NCBI GenBank assembly: GCA_029207755.1
Contig: JARCOQ010000004.1
Location: 36,677,685 to 36,741,684, forward strand
Origin: Chamaea fasciata
Lineage: Eukaryota > Chordata > Aves > Passeriformes > Sylviidae
Reading direction: 5' to 3'
DNA length: 64,000 nucleotides
Position numbers and translations under genes: made by a program. The notes under the pieces are model-generated. The model ran no database searches, was not told the origin of the DNA, and saw nothing but the letters and a program-made list of their open reading frames with translations. Positions within the stretch are counted from its first letter, which is position 1. Each line of letters starts with the position of its first letter. This document shows positions 26,749 to 39,503 of this stretch, one piece after another.

Positions 26749-29700
26749 CCAAGGATTTTGCATATTTTAAAATTTTAATTGTGCAGGAAAATGTAAGGCA
26801 GGTCCTGGTATACACAGACACAAGCCAGCTGCAAAACATCATCGCAACCCATATGGATATGAAATTTGTTGCAGAGTAAACTTAGGTGCACTTCAGTCAC
26901 TAAATGATCATCTAAGCATTTTGTGTACTGATGGAGCAGGGTATCTGAACTCTCTCTTCTCTATTGTGCTTGTTTAGAACTCTGCTAGAGAATTAAACTC
27001 ACTCAGGCTGTCCCTTTTTAACTCTGCCCCTTTCAATAGTGGAGTGAAGGAATGGAAGACTAGGAGAGATTCTAAACTGGAATCACAATTTTCTGAAAAG
27101 TCACAGTAACCTTCCGTCAATATTAATAAAATAGTGTGCAGAAGAGAGAGAGTGTTTTATCCAGAAAAGGGTATTCACCACTGAAGAAACAAAAATACTT
27201 CTGACAGACAGCGCCCAACTTGATCACAAACACATGCAAAATGGCAACAATTCTAACATTTCTGTGGGAAAACAAAGACAACATATCAAGGAGGCTCTTG
27301 CATCTTAAATTCCCCCCCAACTGAAAAAATCCAAACCAAACCTCCCCCCTGCACCCCCCTTCTGCCCCCCAAAAAACCCCAAAACCCAGAAAATGGGGAC
27401 AAAGCAGACCTTTGAAAGCTAGTTTGTCCAAACCAGGAGTTGTGCTGCTGAAATGATGACCTCAGGCCACCTGGAAGGACTCAGGTCCCGTTGACTCTCC
27501 AGTGGCAGCTGTGGTGGCTGTGGCAGTGACAGGTCTGGCAGCAGCGGCTGCAGTAACATGGCTCTGGCTGTGGTTGAGGTATGGCAGCACTGTGTCCTGG
27601 TGCTGAGCAGCCGAGCAGTAACATGGTTCTGACTCCTGTTCCTGTACACCCTCTTCTGCAAGCCCAGAAAATATACCAAACCTTCTTGTTGGCTTTTTTT
27701 TTTTTTTTCTTTCTGAAACCATGCCTTTCAGCAGTGATGCAAGTGATGTCAAAGAAACATCACTGAAAACTCCAACCGATTGTGTCTGTACCCTGGACAT
27801 CCACCTTTGTTTTTAAATTAATGTTTCTTAAATTATCTTTACATCAAATATCTTATTTACAGCACTGTAAAAGCATAGACTGAGAGAAAATATCAAGGTT
27901 ATCAGCACAAGGAGATTGATAATAGTGGCTGAAAATCCACATCACAAGCATTGTTAAAAAGCTCAGCCAGGATGTCAAAGTTGCACATACCAAAGAGCAT
28001 TTCCCTTGATCTAGTGGTGCAGCTCTAGCCCATGGTCCCTCCAGCACTAAGATTGGCTTCAGCAGCAGTAAAGCTCTTACCATGATAGTGGCACTTGCAG
28101 TTACTTATGAAAACAGAGGGGAGGGGATTAGAAAAAGTAAAGGGGGTAAAAAGTGATAATAAATAAAAAGCAAATTAATGAGTTGGTGGTGTTTTTGTTC
28201 AAAGGCTTAGATTCTATTTGCCTTCAATTTTGTTGAAGTGTGGAGATCAAGCTCAAGGGACATACAGATAATGCAGGGTATTTTGTTCAAGGGAAATAAA
28301 GAGTGAGTGTATTCCCGTCTAATGTATAACATCGAGAATCAAGTTTGGGTTCATTTCTTACTTTTCCTTACACAAATATTCTAATCTGTACAAACTTCTG
28401 CAAAATCAAAACTCTTCACAAAGTTCAGTACTGATGACAATGAAGGTTCAGGCTCACTTTTTATTGAAATTGATAGATGGTTGTGTACTGAAGATGCATA
28501 ATGGCTTGCCCTTCTTCTGCCTAAAAACCTTTGATTATTTATTATTATTTGTCAAATTTATATGTGATACTTTCCAGCACCTGTTTCAGGCAAAGATGTA
28601 AAATACAAAAATATTCTGCAATAGAATGTCAGACTTTTTGACGTCTTTAAAGCCTCAAATGTCTTACAAATGCCACTAAATTCACCATACATTGGTTTTC
28701 TGTGTACTTCAAGAAATAATTGATCTTCTATATATCTATCTCAAGAACTATGCAGTCATGGCTCACCTGAATTGAATTTGAGTTAAAATTAGAGTCCATA
28801 CTAATTTCATACTAATTTTTTTTTTCAAGACTTTGATACTATGGTAGTAAGAAATGCTATAAAACCACTTACTTATTTTAAACTATCCAGTTCCTCTAAC
28901 ACCATCCTCTCTCTTGCAGTACAGCTTTGCTAGAAATATGCTGTACGCACCTAAAGGTAATCTTTTCCCTAGGTTGTAAATTACTCTTCTGGTAATAACT
29001 TCAGGTGGATGTTTGCTTAGTGTATTATGGTTGTAAGGATTTGATAAAGGTAGAGCACTGACAGCACAGAAAGCAGTGAAGCAAGAACATGTCAAAGCCT
29101 CTAAAGAATTAGTAGAGATTTGGACAATTGCTTTTGTCATGTAGCAAATCAGAGTGCTTGAGCAATGCTGATTTCTCAAGCATTAACATAAAAAGAAAGG
29201 TTCCATAAGGAAATCTGATTCACTCATACACTAAATCTTCCCCAAAGAAGGAAGGATATCCTTCAAGAAGCCTGGGTTGGAGAAAATGCTGGCTTGCTGT
29301 TGCCATTAAGCATGAAACTGAGCCTGACCAAAGACCCTCCTCTGACAGAGGCAGAGCAGTGTCCCAGTTGTTACTGCATCAGGGACATCAAAGGAACTAG
29401 TGCCAAGTGGAAAATCATGGAATGGCTGTCAAAGGAAAGGATCTTAAAGATTAGACCGTTGATAAGACATCCTTCATTGTGCCAGGAGATGATTGCAAAC
29501 AGCAAGAGAAAAACATTTCTACTAAAAATCTTGGGGTAGAGGAGAGATGTGCTGTTTAGATGTGATGTTCTGACACCAGTTCCGTGCATCAGTTCTGACA
29601 ACACCCATAAGATTCTGACAACACCCATAAGTGTTTCAGTTGAGAATCTGCACACAGACTCAGGGTGACCTTCAACCAGGAGCAGGAGGGCCCCGTTTTA

Positions 29701-31179
29701 CCCAGGGGCGGTGAGCTCCAGGACAGTAGTCCTGCCAGGAATCTAGGGAACAAGACAGAGAAGGAGAGTTTTGATTTCCCTCAATTAACACAAGACAGTT
29801 GCTTTCCATCCTAATGAATGACTGTATCTTGTACTGCTTTTGCAGCTAGGGATTGGTGGGCCCATTCTGTGCCTCTGTCTTCATGGACTTGTGGTATCAG
29901 GCTTGCATCAGTGTTAAATACACTGCCAAAAAAACCTTGTGTTTTGCAGTACATTCCACCCTTTGAGACCGTTATTTTCAGAAGCAGAACAAAAATGGTA
30001 ATGCCCAGTATACTTAATATTTTGGTTATCCTGTTACTCTGTGTGCAAGGGGGACAAGGACTAGGTGCATAAATGACAGATTTTTAATTACATTTTATTT
30101 CAGAATTATTACAGATATCTCCATCCCCTGTGCCCCAGTTTTGGTGGATGCTGAATTGTCTCCATTTGCTGGAAAAGTAGGACTGACACAAGTATGACTT
30201 AACCCAGCAGGACTATCCCTGTGCCCTCCCACAGCTCCAGCAGTGGTATAAGCCTGTGGGACCAACAGACCCATCAGAAACAGTTCTTGCAAACTCTAGG
30301 CATTTACAGTTGAAATTTTCCTTCATATTTGTCCTTTTCTATATTATTAAAATATAAAATCCACTCAGTGAGAAAGATTTCAACTAAAAAGCCAGTAAAA
30401 GAAACTGTATTTCACACAACAGGATATTCATTTTTACAGGGGTTAGAGCTGTGCTTTGACCAGATGAGTGTTGTGTAGTGCTGAGTTACATGGAAATATC
30501 AGCCCCAGGCCTCTCCTTTCAGCCTGACAAGTAAAATCAGATTTTAAAAACCATTCCCTGGGTCCTCTCTGTGTCTGTTAAAGGTCACAGACACTGCACA
30601 AGGGTTTCCTTAAATTAATATTTGTGACCTATTCAGATACCATCAGGATGAGTCACTTCAGAAGAGCCTACTCCTTCCATCTTTAGATTAGACTTTTAAA
30701 ACTGCAATGAATCACATGTCAGGACACATACTGAATGATAAGGGTAGAGCAAGATATTAAAGAGCTACTTCTGCTGGCCTGCATCCTTGTTCAGGGCTGG
30801 TTGGGCATATCCATATAGCAGTTTGACAGCAGGTCCCTGCTGTTGCTGGAACCAAACCCTGCCCTGCTCAGAACCATGTGTGTTAAGGATATCCCTTCAT
30901 ACGAATGCCTTCTCCACTTGGCCATTGACCCCGTTCTAGGAAACACCCGGTGTTCCCTGCTAAAAGGGAGCCAGTGTAGTGTGTTATTCTTTAAGGGCTG
31001 CACTGTACTGCAGGAGGAGAATAAAATTAATTTCCCAATTTCTGCATTTCCTAATTTCTTGTATGCTTTTCAACCTGAAGTGTGTTTCTGAAGGGAAAAT
31101 GGATGTATAATTTGTGCAGATACAGATTTTCGAGAAAAAATGTAGTTACTTTCCCCAAGGAAGAAAAACAAGCTTTGTC
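26749..31179. other. unannotated DNA
   Basis: Contains a C-rich/A-rich low-complexity run near 27.31-27.38 kb, a T run at about 27,693-27,707 and a duplicated 20-mer near 29.6 kb. A weak CR1-like phrase in minus orientation at about 29,413-29,480 was not strong enough to annotate. No exon recognised. Confidence 0.5.
29593..29632. repeat. perfect two-copy 20-bp tandem repeat
   Basis: TTCTGACAACACCCATAAG occurs twice with a 20-base period. A simple recent duplication. Confidence 0.85.
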
Positions 31180-31342
31180 TGGAAACAGGTTGTTCAGAGA
31201 AGCTGTAGATGACCCATCTGTTTAGAGCCAGACTGGATGTGCTTTATGCAGCCTGGTCTAGTGCAATGTCTTCCAGGGAGGTTGGGATAAGACAAACTTT
31301 AACGTACTTTCCAACCCATTGTGTGATTCTATCGTTCTATGA
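31180..31342 (+). mobile_element. CR1 LINE 3' end, diverged
   Basis: Diverged CR1 tail in plus orientation. It shows ACAGGTTGTTCAGAGAAGCTGTAGATG, then ACTTTCCAACCCATTGTGTG and the terminal octamer-like GATTCTATCGTTCTATGA. It is 5'-truncated to about 160 bp and lies shortly upstream of the candidate FAM81B exon at 31429. Confidence 0.85.
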
Positions 31343-31428
31343 CTTGGTCCCATAAATGGTGCTTTCAGTCCTATTTTGAAATGCTAATTTTGAGATGCAA
31401 ACAAGAACATGGGATTGTGCAACTATAG

Positions 31429-31457
31429 GAACTAATTTGGCAGTACAAAATCTGACC
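31429..31457 (+). CDS. FAM81B: FAM81B candidate exon (29-nt minimum)
   Basis: After an acceptor-like GTGCAACTATAG the frame reads (G)TNLAVQNLT. This closely matches GTNFAVQ in mammalian FAM81B as I remember it, including the codon split after the first G. A perfect donor GTAAGTAC follows at 31458. If that donor is not used, the frame continues as STTNIGDLSGRMTM. This again resembles the next mammalian residues (GVGDLRGR), and would carry the exon to the LTR at 31503. I cannot decide between a microexon and a longer exon interrupted by the LTR. FAM81B is a coiled-coil protein of poorly known function. The assignment is by similarity from memory and by its position upstream of stronger exons. 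Confidence 0.45.
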
Positions 31458-31502
31458 GTAAGTACAACTAATATTGGAGACCTAAGTGGAAGAATGACAA
31501 TG

Positions 31503-32805
31503 TGTCTTGGTTTAAGACAGTTTAAAAGGTGGACACTCTAAAATGAGTAACCACCCCTTAGTTTCAACCAATCCCTTTCCACCAATAATGAGAAAATGAA
31601 TACTAGCAGAAATAAGGGACAAAAACAACAGTTTACTAACAAGCAAAGCAGCAACAGGAAAAAAATTGTGAATAATCACTAGGTACCAAATGTCTAGGTC
31701 TCCTGAGGACGAAGTGAAAACCAGAATGGCAGGGTAACTCCTGCCCTTCAGAAGGTGGAGTCTGCCGTGGGCAACCTCATGTAGGGAGAAAAAGGGAAGG
31801 TGGTGTCAACCTTCCTTACCTCCTTTACTGCTTATCCCTCAGAGCAGCAGCACTTCTGTTGAAAAAGGTGGCCTGGCACGCTCCAGCAGCTGGCACTCGG
31901 TCAGGGACTGGAACTCGTGGAGGGGCTTTGCCTTCCTCGAGGCCTGAGAGAGCAGGGCAGGCAAGCCAAGGCAAGGCAAGGCAGGGCAGGGCAGGGCAGG
32001 GCAGGGCAGGGCAGGGCAGGGCAGGGCAGGCAAGGCAAGGCAAGGCAAGGCAAGGCAAGGCAAGGCAGGGCAGGGCAGGGCAGGGCAAGGCAGGGCAGGG
32101 CAGGGCAGGGCAGGGCAGGGCAGGTAGGCCAAGGCAGGGCAGGGCAGGCAGGGCAGGGCAGGGCAGGGCAGGCAAGGCAAGGCAAGGCAAGGCAGGGCAG
32201 GGCAGGGCAGGGCAGGGCAGGCAAGGCAAGGCAAGGCAGGGCAGGGCAGGGCAGGGCAGGGCAGGGCAGGGCAGGGCAGGGCAGGCAGGCCAAGGCAGGG
32301 CAGGGCAGGGCAGGCAGGCCAAGGCAGGGCAGGGCAGGGCAGGGCAGGCCAGGGCAGGTAGGCCAAGGCAGGGCAGGGCAGGCAGGGCAGGGCAGGGCAG
32401 GGCAGGGCAGGGCAGGGCAGGCAAGGCAAGGCAAGGCAAGGCAAGGCAGGGCAGGGCAGGGCAGGGCAGGGCAGGGCAGGGCAGGGCAAGGCACAGCCAT
32501 GTGGCTCCTCAACCTGGAGCGACCAGGCCTGGAGTGAAGCCACCTGGCCCAGCTGCAGGCTAGCGCTTACGGAATTGGCCTTGAAGCAGTACAAGATGCA
32601 AGAGAGGAAAGAAAGATTAAAAAAGAAACAAAGCAAAGAGGGCTTGCTTTGCCTTCGGTGCTTTGACCTTTTAAAGGGACCATGGCTAACCCCCCAGTCT
32701 TGCAATTCCATTTCCAGGTGCACCCATGGGTATTAAAGAGAAAGTAACAATTTTTGGGCACAGATGGATATGGAATACAAAAAAGTTTTGGGTTATCCTA
32801 GGACA
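31503..32805 (+). mobile_element. endogenous retrovirus LTR carrying a G-rich satellite
   Basis: Begins TGTCTTGGTTTAAGACAG and ends GGTTATCCTAGGACA, so the ends are inverted copies (TGTCTTGG / TGTCCTAGG) with TG/CA termini. The early part (CAACAGTTTACTAAC) resembles the equivalent part of the solo LTR at 54939-55650 (AGCAGTTCTTTACTAGT). The middle is occupied by a GGGCA/AGGCA array of about 540 bp, which accounts for the unusual total length of about 1.3 kb. No flanking duplication was found (CAATG before, CTCAT after). The right end is therefore less certain than the left. Confidence 0.6.
31951..32493 (+). repeat. GGGCA/AGGCA pentamer array (satellite-like, G-quadruplex type)
   Basis: About 540 bp built almost entirely of five-base units GGGCA and AGGCA (the second giving GGCAAGGCAA runs), arranged in alternating blocks and punctuated by GGTAGGCCAAG or GGCAGGCCAAG junctions at about 32123, 32282, 32313 and 32357. 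The plus strand has dozens of GGG triplets spaced by two bases, an ideal G-quadruplex pattern. Because the period is five, any frame without a stop in 15 bases stays open. This produces long alanine/leucine/proline/cysteine or glycine/glutamine/arginine frames on both strands; none should be taken as a gene. Confidence 0.95.
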
Positions 32806-35800
32806 CTCATTTTAATTTCTGCTAGCCCATTGATGCAGAGAAGATTCAGAGTAGTACATTCAGTGTGAAGTGTATTTCACACTCATTTTTATATCTCCAT
32901 TTTAGTACCAGATACGAGCTTTCACGCTGTTCACGCTGTCAACCCAGGAAAAACCCCTTATATTTTCCTATCTTATTCTTCATCATACATTTAAAATTTT
33001 GGTGAATTTTGTTTTTTCAGCTTGTCTACACTTCATCTGAAGTAGTAATTTCTTCCTACTTATAACTCTCCAGTTTTTAAAATAAAATCTGTACTTTTTC
33101 TTTTAGAAAGTAGGTCATGTTGAGTAAACTTGAGTTATTGCTTTGGTGAGATTTTCAATTTCCATTGTTACAAGTAATTGCATGTATTTAACATGTGTGG
33201 ACTTCCATGGGACATTTCATAACACAAAAACTATAATTAAAAAAGAAAGATGAAGTAGAACTGTGCAGTGTAAGACAGCACATAGAACAACAATCGTCTG
33301 AATGGATATATCAGTAAAAGCAATCATTAATGAAGAAATCTTGAGGTAATTGTTTTTTTGGGTTTTGATTGTTTGTTTGTTTTAACCTCTGGAGGCCAGT
33401 TGTACACATTTCATATAAAACTCTGCAGTTGACATTTATGGATAACACAAAACATATCAAGTAAGAATGAGGCAATATTAAAGAATAACCAGAAATATTG
33501 TTAATACGGTCTGACTGAGAAAAAAAATTACTTTAGATTCCAAACAAGAGATGTTTCATGACTGAGTGTCCCCTGAGAAGCCTGAGGAATACAGCAGGTA
33601 AATAACTAAATAACTTAGCATGAACTTTTGCAATGATGCAGCATCAGAAATGCTAGGAGTATGGCCTTGGGCAAGAGAAGCACAGAGAATTAGGCAGCTA
33701 AAAACACTCTTTGTAAGGCAGAGAGATTGATATCAGAATAGTGTACCAAGCCCAGCATCCCCTTTCTGAAATTAAGAAAATTATACGATGTAAAGAAGAG
33801 TCAGGAATGCAATGGTGGGATAGGAAAAGTTGCTGGCTGACTACACACAATTTATAGGAAAAAAAAAGCATCCAAAAATGTCTTCCTTTCTGTGTATAAT
33901 TACCAGGAGAGCAAGGAAAAAATCATAGGGTACTGAAGGATTCCAGACTAGTGCAGAGAGAGACAGGGAATAGAAGATGAGAAACTGATGCCCACACATC
34001 TAAAATTGGCAGGGAAAGATGTGGGGGCATTTTGACTCTGTGGTTGATTTGCATTTGAACAAAGTAGGTGATCCTGCAGGAGTCTCCTGATGTTTATAAT
34101 TCGGGTTGACAGACTCCCTGGGCAATATGCTTTTAGGAAAGCCATGACCTCATTTTCCAGTGCTTTCCTAGGTTTGATGCTTCTCTTCATCATCTGCACT
34201 GGAGCTTGATGCCATCTTCTGTGCTGGGGTATTTGCCTGCAGCAGAGGAAAAAAAAGCAGCTCAGGAAAGCAGGGTAATTGCAGGAAAAATGACCAGTCC
34301 ACTTCTACTTGCATAAAGAAGAGAAAACCAGCCCACGCTCAGAAGGAACAGGAGGCTGAGAGCTTGCAAACAGCCACAACAACGTTACAAGGTCCCCTCC
34401 TTCCTCTTCCTTCCTTGTCCATATATTAGGTGCACTGTTTAGTGTTTCCCACATCTGAAAATGAAGATAGAAAATCTACAATGAAAGTACCGAAGTAATC
34501 ATCTCATAATGCTGGAAACAAAGTTTTCAGCCCTTTTTATTTTTTAAGGTCAGAAAAAGGAAACAACATTGAAGGAAAGATTCATCAAAAGCCACTGGAA
34601 TTGCACTGCCAGACCTGCCATTTCAATGGCATTTCAACAGCAATATTATACTGCAGTTTTACATGAATGATTGCCATTAAGCTAAAGCATAGTGTAGTTT
34701 TATGTGATTCAGGATTCATTAATGCTTTCTTGTTTTTCTTGCGGCTGAAGTTCCCCTTGGGAAATGCCAAGCCTTAATTGCATACCTGCCCTCAGCATTG
34801 TGATTGAGATGTGAGCCAGAACTGGCAAAGGACTGCCACTTCATCATTACTTTTTCACATGTTCTGCAGTTTCAGGATTTAAAATTGCTATGTACATTCA
34901 GAATAGTACAGAGTGATTGGAGACAAATGCTCATGTTTATGTAATTTACACCTACTGTGTTAGATGAAACCTTCCAAATGCAAACTTTGATGACAGCTTT
35001 CCTCTTTATTTGTAGCCCAACCTTAATCCAAAACTATCTGGGAATAAATAAACTTTAAAGGGAGTCACTGCTCTTTCTTACAGATGAGATATTCTCCTCT
35101 ATTCTGTCATGTATAAAGGATTAACATGGATTGATTCTTAATTCAAATTGTGTCTATTCTTTTACTGTCTCTTTCCTTGAAAAATAGATGGATACTTGCT
35201 TGCTGTGGTGCTTTTTGTTAATTTTTGGACCTTCTGAGTACAGTTCTCACCATGTAAATATTTATGTGTCAAGTAGCAGTGATCTTTTAAAAAACAACTT
35301 TCAACATCTTAGCTATACTGGCATTCCCATCAAACGAAATATATATTTCATTTGCATTCTACCTCTTAATAAGAATTTTTTTTGGCATGGGAATATGTAT
35401 TACAGTAACAAGAATTAGGTAATATACTGTGAAGAAAGCCACACTTCTGATAAAAACAGATTCATTTTTTTCAGGCACACTGAGAAAAGAATAAATGAAT
35501 TAACAAATGAATAAGCAATCCACAGATTATTACAACTGTATTAGTTTATCTCATGGATTTTTGTTGTTCAGGGAGAAGATCCAACATAATGCTACACAAT
35601 CAAAAATACTGGTGTGCACCTGTGGGACTCTTCAGCCCTTCATAAAAAGCAGTACTTTGTGAAATACAGGAGTTGAATATACACTGTTCCTACCATAACT
35701 TTGAATGATAAAGGTCCTTGAAATATATAGCAGGTAGCTATACTTCCATCTATAATGAAATTCTTTGATAGAACCATCAGAGGCTTTAATTTCCTTATAC

Positions 35801-38800
35801 TTTTTAATCTATATTCAAATCTCGCACTCTCTGTACAATTCCCAGTCCAACCACACTGGTGCTGGCGTGCTCCTCAGACTCTGTTTTCCATAACTGGAAA
35901 ATCATGATCTCACTGTAAGCCATGGAATGTCTCCTCTGGGAAACAACAAATTATAGTAACATTTATGCAAATCCCAAGTATCCCCATTCTCTTCCTCATT
36001 CAATCAGACAAACGGCAATTATGCATTTAACCACCTTGCACACAATAATAATGTTATGTGAAGGGAAAATGAGATCTGAGAAGGCACAAAGTCTTGAGGT
36101 GCATCAAGTCTGGAGGCATTTCAAAGACACTTGAGGGTCTTTGTAAAGCTTGCATCATCTGTGGGTCCTCAGGAAGGGCTCTCATCCCTCCAGATACACA
36201 GTAATGTGGATGTAGTTGCATTAACCCCCTTCTGAAAACCTGTTCTCAGGCTCTTCATAATCATTTCTCAAACCCTCTAAGTATTCCCTGAATAGAATAT
36301 TCAGGATTCTTTCTCTTGTAACTGGATGTCTGCTCCATCAATCCTCTTCTTTCTTAAGTTGCATGCTGCCTGTGAACTCTTGCAGCTCTTGCCTTGGGTT
36401 TCCTAGGGGAGAAGTGAGCCCTGGTCTCCTTGTTTTTCAAATCAATGCCCCCTTTTGACTGAAGTTCTGGCCTTTGCCTCTCTTATCTGCAGTTAATTTG
36501 TATTTGCTTGATCTGTGCACTGCAGAGGTGTACTGCGGTGTCTATGCGTCATCAGATGACAAAAAGTTGGTCTATTTAGGCTGTCAGCAAAGTGATGGAG
36601 GGTTTTTCATTATGATAATTAACTCTGACTGCTTTAAGGTGATGAACAGGTTGCCATGAAACAGCAGAACAAACCTGTTAATCAACATCCATTTGAAACA
36701 CTAAGAGAAAGTCAATAAAGATCTATGCCATAAAATAAAATGAAAACACAAAATGAATGTGCATTATCCCAAAAGCTAATTAACAAAATGAGGCACTAAA
36801 TGCCACCTCTAAGAAAGGTATAAATCAATTAACTTCTCATATTTTAAAGAAAGGCACAAAATACAAAGGTTCTGTTTACAATTGTAATTGTGGCTAATTT
36901 GTGACCTGCTTAATGTACAAAAGAAAAAATCTTTGTGCATTTGCACATCTACCGACTTCTGACACAGCTGCCTGGGACAGGCTCATTTTTTGTGATTTAT
37001 TTGTTCATCATTCACCTACTGAATTTTTGCTATTGTAGATTCAGAAATACTTTTGGAGTGAGATGTTAATCTTGAGAAGGTTTAGAGAGGAGGGAGTTCC
37101 AGGGAAGGCTGCAATGAGCAAAAGTATCTGGCACAAATATTCGGAGCAATGAAAAACAGTTAAGCATTGAATAGGAGGCCTAGTGCAAAAAATTTTAAAT
37201 CTGATTGTAACAATCCTTCACTAAGAATATTTCAAAGGCAATAGTTCCACCCCTTAAAATGGTAAAGTAATTGAGTAAAGACTCGTTTTAAGTAAGACTT
37301 AATCTGAGTTCTATTCAGCAGTAAAATAGACTAGGACTTTAACAGAAAAAAAACTGTCATGAAGAGAAAGGAAAATGAATACAAGTGAATGAGGAAATAA
37401 CAGGCTAAAGTGGTCAGTGAATTAAAGTTGGGAAAAGAGAAGGAGAAACAGGGAGACAGAGAGCAGTAAATGATGGAGATCAAGATGATGTGAGGGGGAC
37501 AAGAAATGTCACCAATAGAAGAGGGAAGAAAAAACAGAACAAGGTCAGAAAAGAAACTGGAAACTGAATAGAAGTAAAAGCTGAGCTAATCAAAAGCTAA
37601 TGAGACCCTACTAAAGTTGTGATCAGAAATAGGAATCTTGAAGAGAGGGGCCTTTGTAGACACATGTATTTCACATAAAATATGAAGTATTTATTTACTA
37701 AATATTGAGATATTTTTCCAGTTACTATAACATTTAAATAAAAAATCAATATCCTTTAGGGAATATCTGTCTCCTTTTACACTGCTGCTTTAGAAGTTTA
37801 CCAGACTTACATGCTCTTTTTATAGAACTGAAATAAAACGTAACTTCTGGAACAGACTTGAACTTCTACATAAAACTTGACAAATCAAAATCAATTTTAA
37901 GGCCCAGTCACCTCTTCAATTAATGTGCACCTGTCTGGGACCCAGTCATTTTTGACTGTGGTCTGTAGGTGTGCTGTAAATATACAAACTGATATTGTTA
38001 CTGAAAGCTGGATGATTTTTAAACATATTGCAGGATTTCATGGTAATTGAGCCTTGCTCAGAAATTTGATCCTTCACAGAAGAGTGGATGTTTTCCATCC
38101 TAAATGACTCCTTGTTTTTTGGAGTCAGTTAGGTTAGAATAGCTGCATTCCACTGCCTAAAGTAATTTCAACTGCCAATAGATCTATTTTCACATATGAA
38201 AAATGACTGTAGTACTACTGAAGTACGCTCTTATTAAATATCAACTAATATCTCTTTATTAATATTTCAGGTCTACGCTGGGCCTAATAGTGTGGTCAAC
38301 TGTGTGGTATCTGTGGCCTTACTCCTGCTATATATATATATGTATTTGTAAGCTCCATTGAAGAGGGATAATAATGGGAGAGAGTTTAAAAAACAAAATA
38401 ATTATATTATTTATAATAATAATTTTGTCATTGTGACGTGTGTCCCTCAAGATTGACCCCAGCCACCATCATCCTCCTCAGCACCTTGGCTGAGGCTGGC
38501 AGGATCTGCGTCCCAAAGAGACCATTGTGCTCATTTGATCTGGACCACAGAGGCCATTTAACCTCACAAGGTAACTGCTAGTTTCATTCATAACAATAAT
38601 TTTCAGTATTTGTTAAATAACTTAATAAAAAAAAAATTATTTGCACAGTTCTCCCTTTCTCCTCAAGGCTAACTTTGCCAAATCTTTTCTAAGTCACCTA
38701 AATACAGTCTCAAATAACTAATTTTTAGGTATAAATATTCCCTTCTTTCTCCTTTTCTGTCTTCAGAGGAATTGAAGTAAAATCAGATGCCAGCTGCCAG

Positions 38801-39247
38801 AGTTTGGTATTGAGCCTTTGAACAAAACTGTCCATTGATTCTAGTTTATGCATAATTTATTCACCTTATTCCAGTGTTCTGGATCTGGTTAGGACAGGGT
38901 TAATTTTTGCAGTAACCAGGAGGGGCCAGACGAACACAGAGGGAGTTTGATACCACTCCTGTAATAAACAGTGCCTGTAGACCTCTTCTTCCCCTGGTGA
39001 GGCTGAATACTCCTCTGCAACTCCAACACACTATCACAGCATAATTTTAATTTCTCTTGAACAAAGATTAGTGCTCCAGGCAGCAAACTTTCTGACCACA
39101 GGTGCTTGGTTTAAATTTAAAATAACAAACCCAACACAACAATTTTTTATTCTTGAAAAATTAAATCTTAGAACTACTTAAATGAGTAATAGTGGTAAAC
39201 TGAAATAACATACTGCTTCTGTAAGGGAACTGTTCGAATGTAAAAAA
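32806..39247. other. presumed FAM81B intronic DNA, no exon recognised
   Basis: Lies between candidate FAM81B exons. Several acceptor-like sites are followed by short open stretches (for example after TCTTTCTTACAG at 35083, and after TTAATATTTCAG at 38270) but none translates to the expected coiled-coil sequence. An open GC-richer stretch with a donor at about 38573 is also unassigned. The missing middle exons of FAM81B should fall here if the gene is intact. Confidence 0.4.
38885..39085. mobile_element. possible LTR fragment
   Basis: The phrase CTGGTTAGGACAGGGTTAATTTTTGCAGTAACCAGGAGGGG resembles conserved parts of avian LTRs that carry a GGGTTAATTTT motif. It is followed by about 150 bp of slightly GC-richer sequence. 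Ends are not defined and the similarity rests on memory, so this is tentative. Confidence 0.3.
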
Positions 39248-39503
39248 GGCAAGATTTAGATTAGATGTTAGGAAGAAATTGTTTACTGTGAGGGTGGTAA
39301 AGTGCTAGCAGAGGATGCTTAGAGAAGCTGTGGATAACCCCTCCCTGGAACTGTTGCAACCAGGTTGGACAGGGTTTGGAGCAAGCCCTAGTGGAATCAA
39401 GTCTAGTGGAAGTGTCCCAGGACACAGTGGAGGGGTTGGAACAAGATGATCTCCAAGGCCCCTTCCAACCTAAACCATTCTATGATTCTATGATTCTATG
39501 ATT
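39248..39503 (+). mobile_element. CR1 LINE 3' end
   Basis: A clear CR1 tail in plus orientation: AGATGTTAGGAAGAAATTGTTTACTG, GTGGATAACCCCTCCCTGGAA, GGTTGGACAGGGTTTGGAGC, GATCTCCAAGGCCCCTTCC, then CATTCTATGATTCTATGATTCTATGATT, the canonical terminal repeat. About 255 bp, 5'-truncated. It lies in the presumed FAM81B intron, sense to that gene. Confidence 0.95.

Noticed and set aside
29413..29560. Reverse CR1-like phrase (AATCATGGAATGGCTG...GGATCTTAAAGATTAGACC)
   Set aside because: Only one short stretch resembles CR1 and the rest does not follow. Too weak to annotate.
31825..32723. Several open frames of 200-294 codons on both strands
   Set aside because: They are produced by the five-base repeat, which stays open in every frame. 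The translations are monotonous alanine/leucine/proline/cysteine or glycine/glutamine/arginine strings.
38440..38573. Open GC-rich stretch followed by donor-like GTAACTGC on the plus strand
   Set aside because: No matching FAM81B sequence and only a poor upstream acceptor. May be a repeat fragment.
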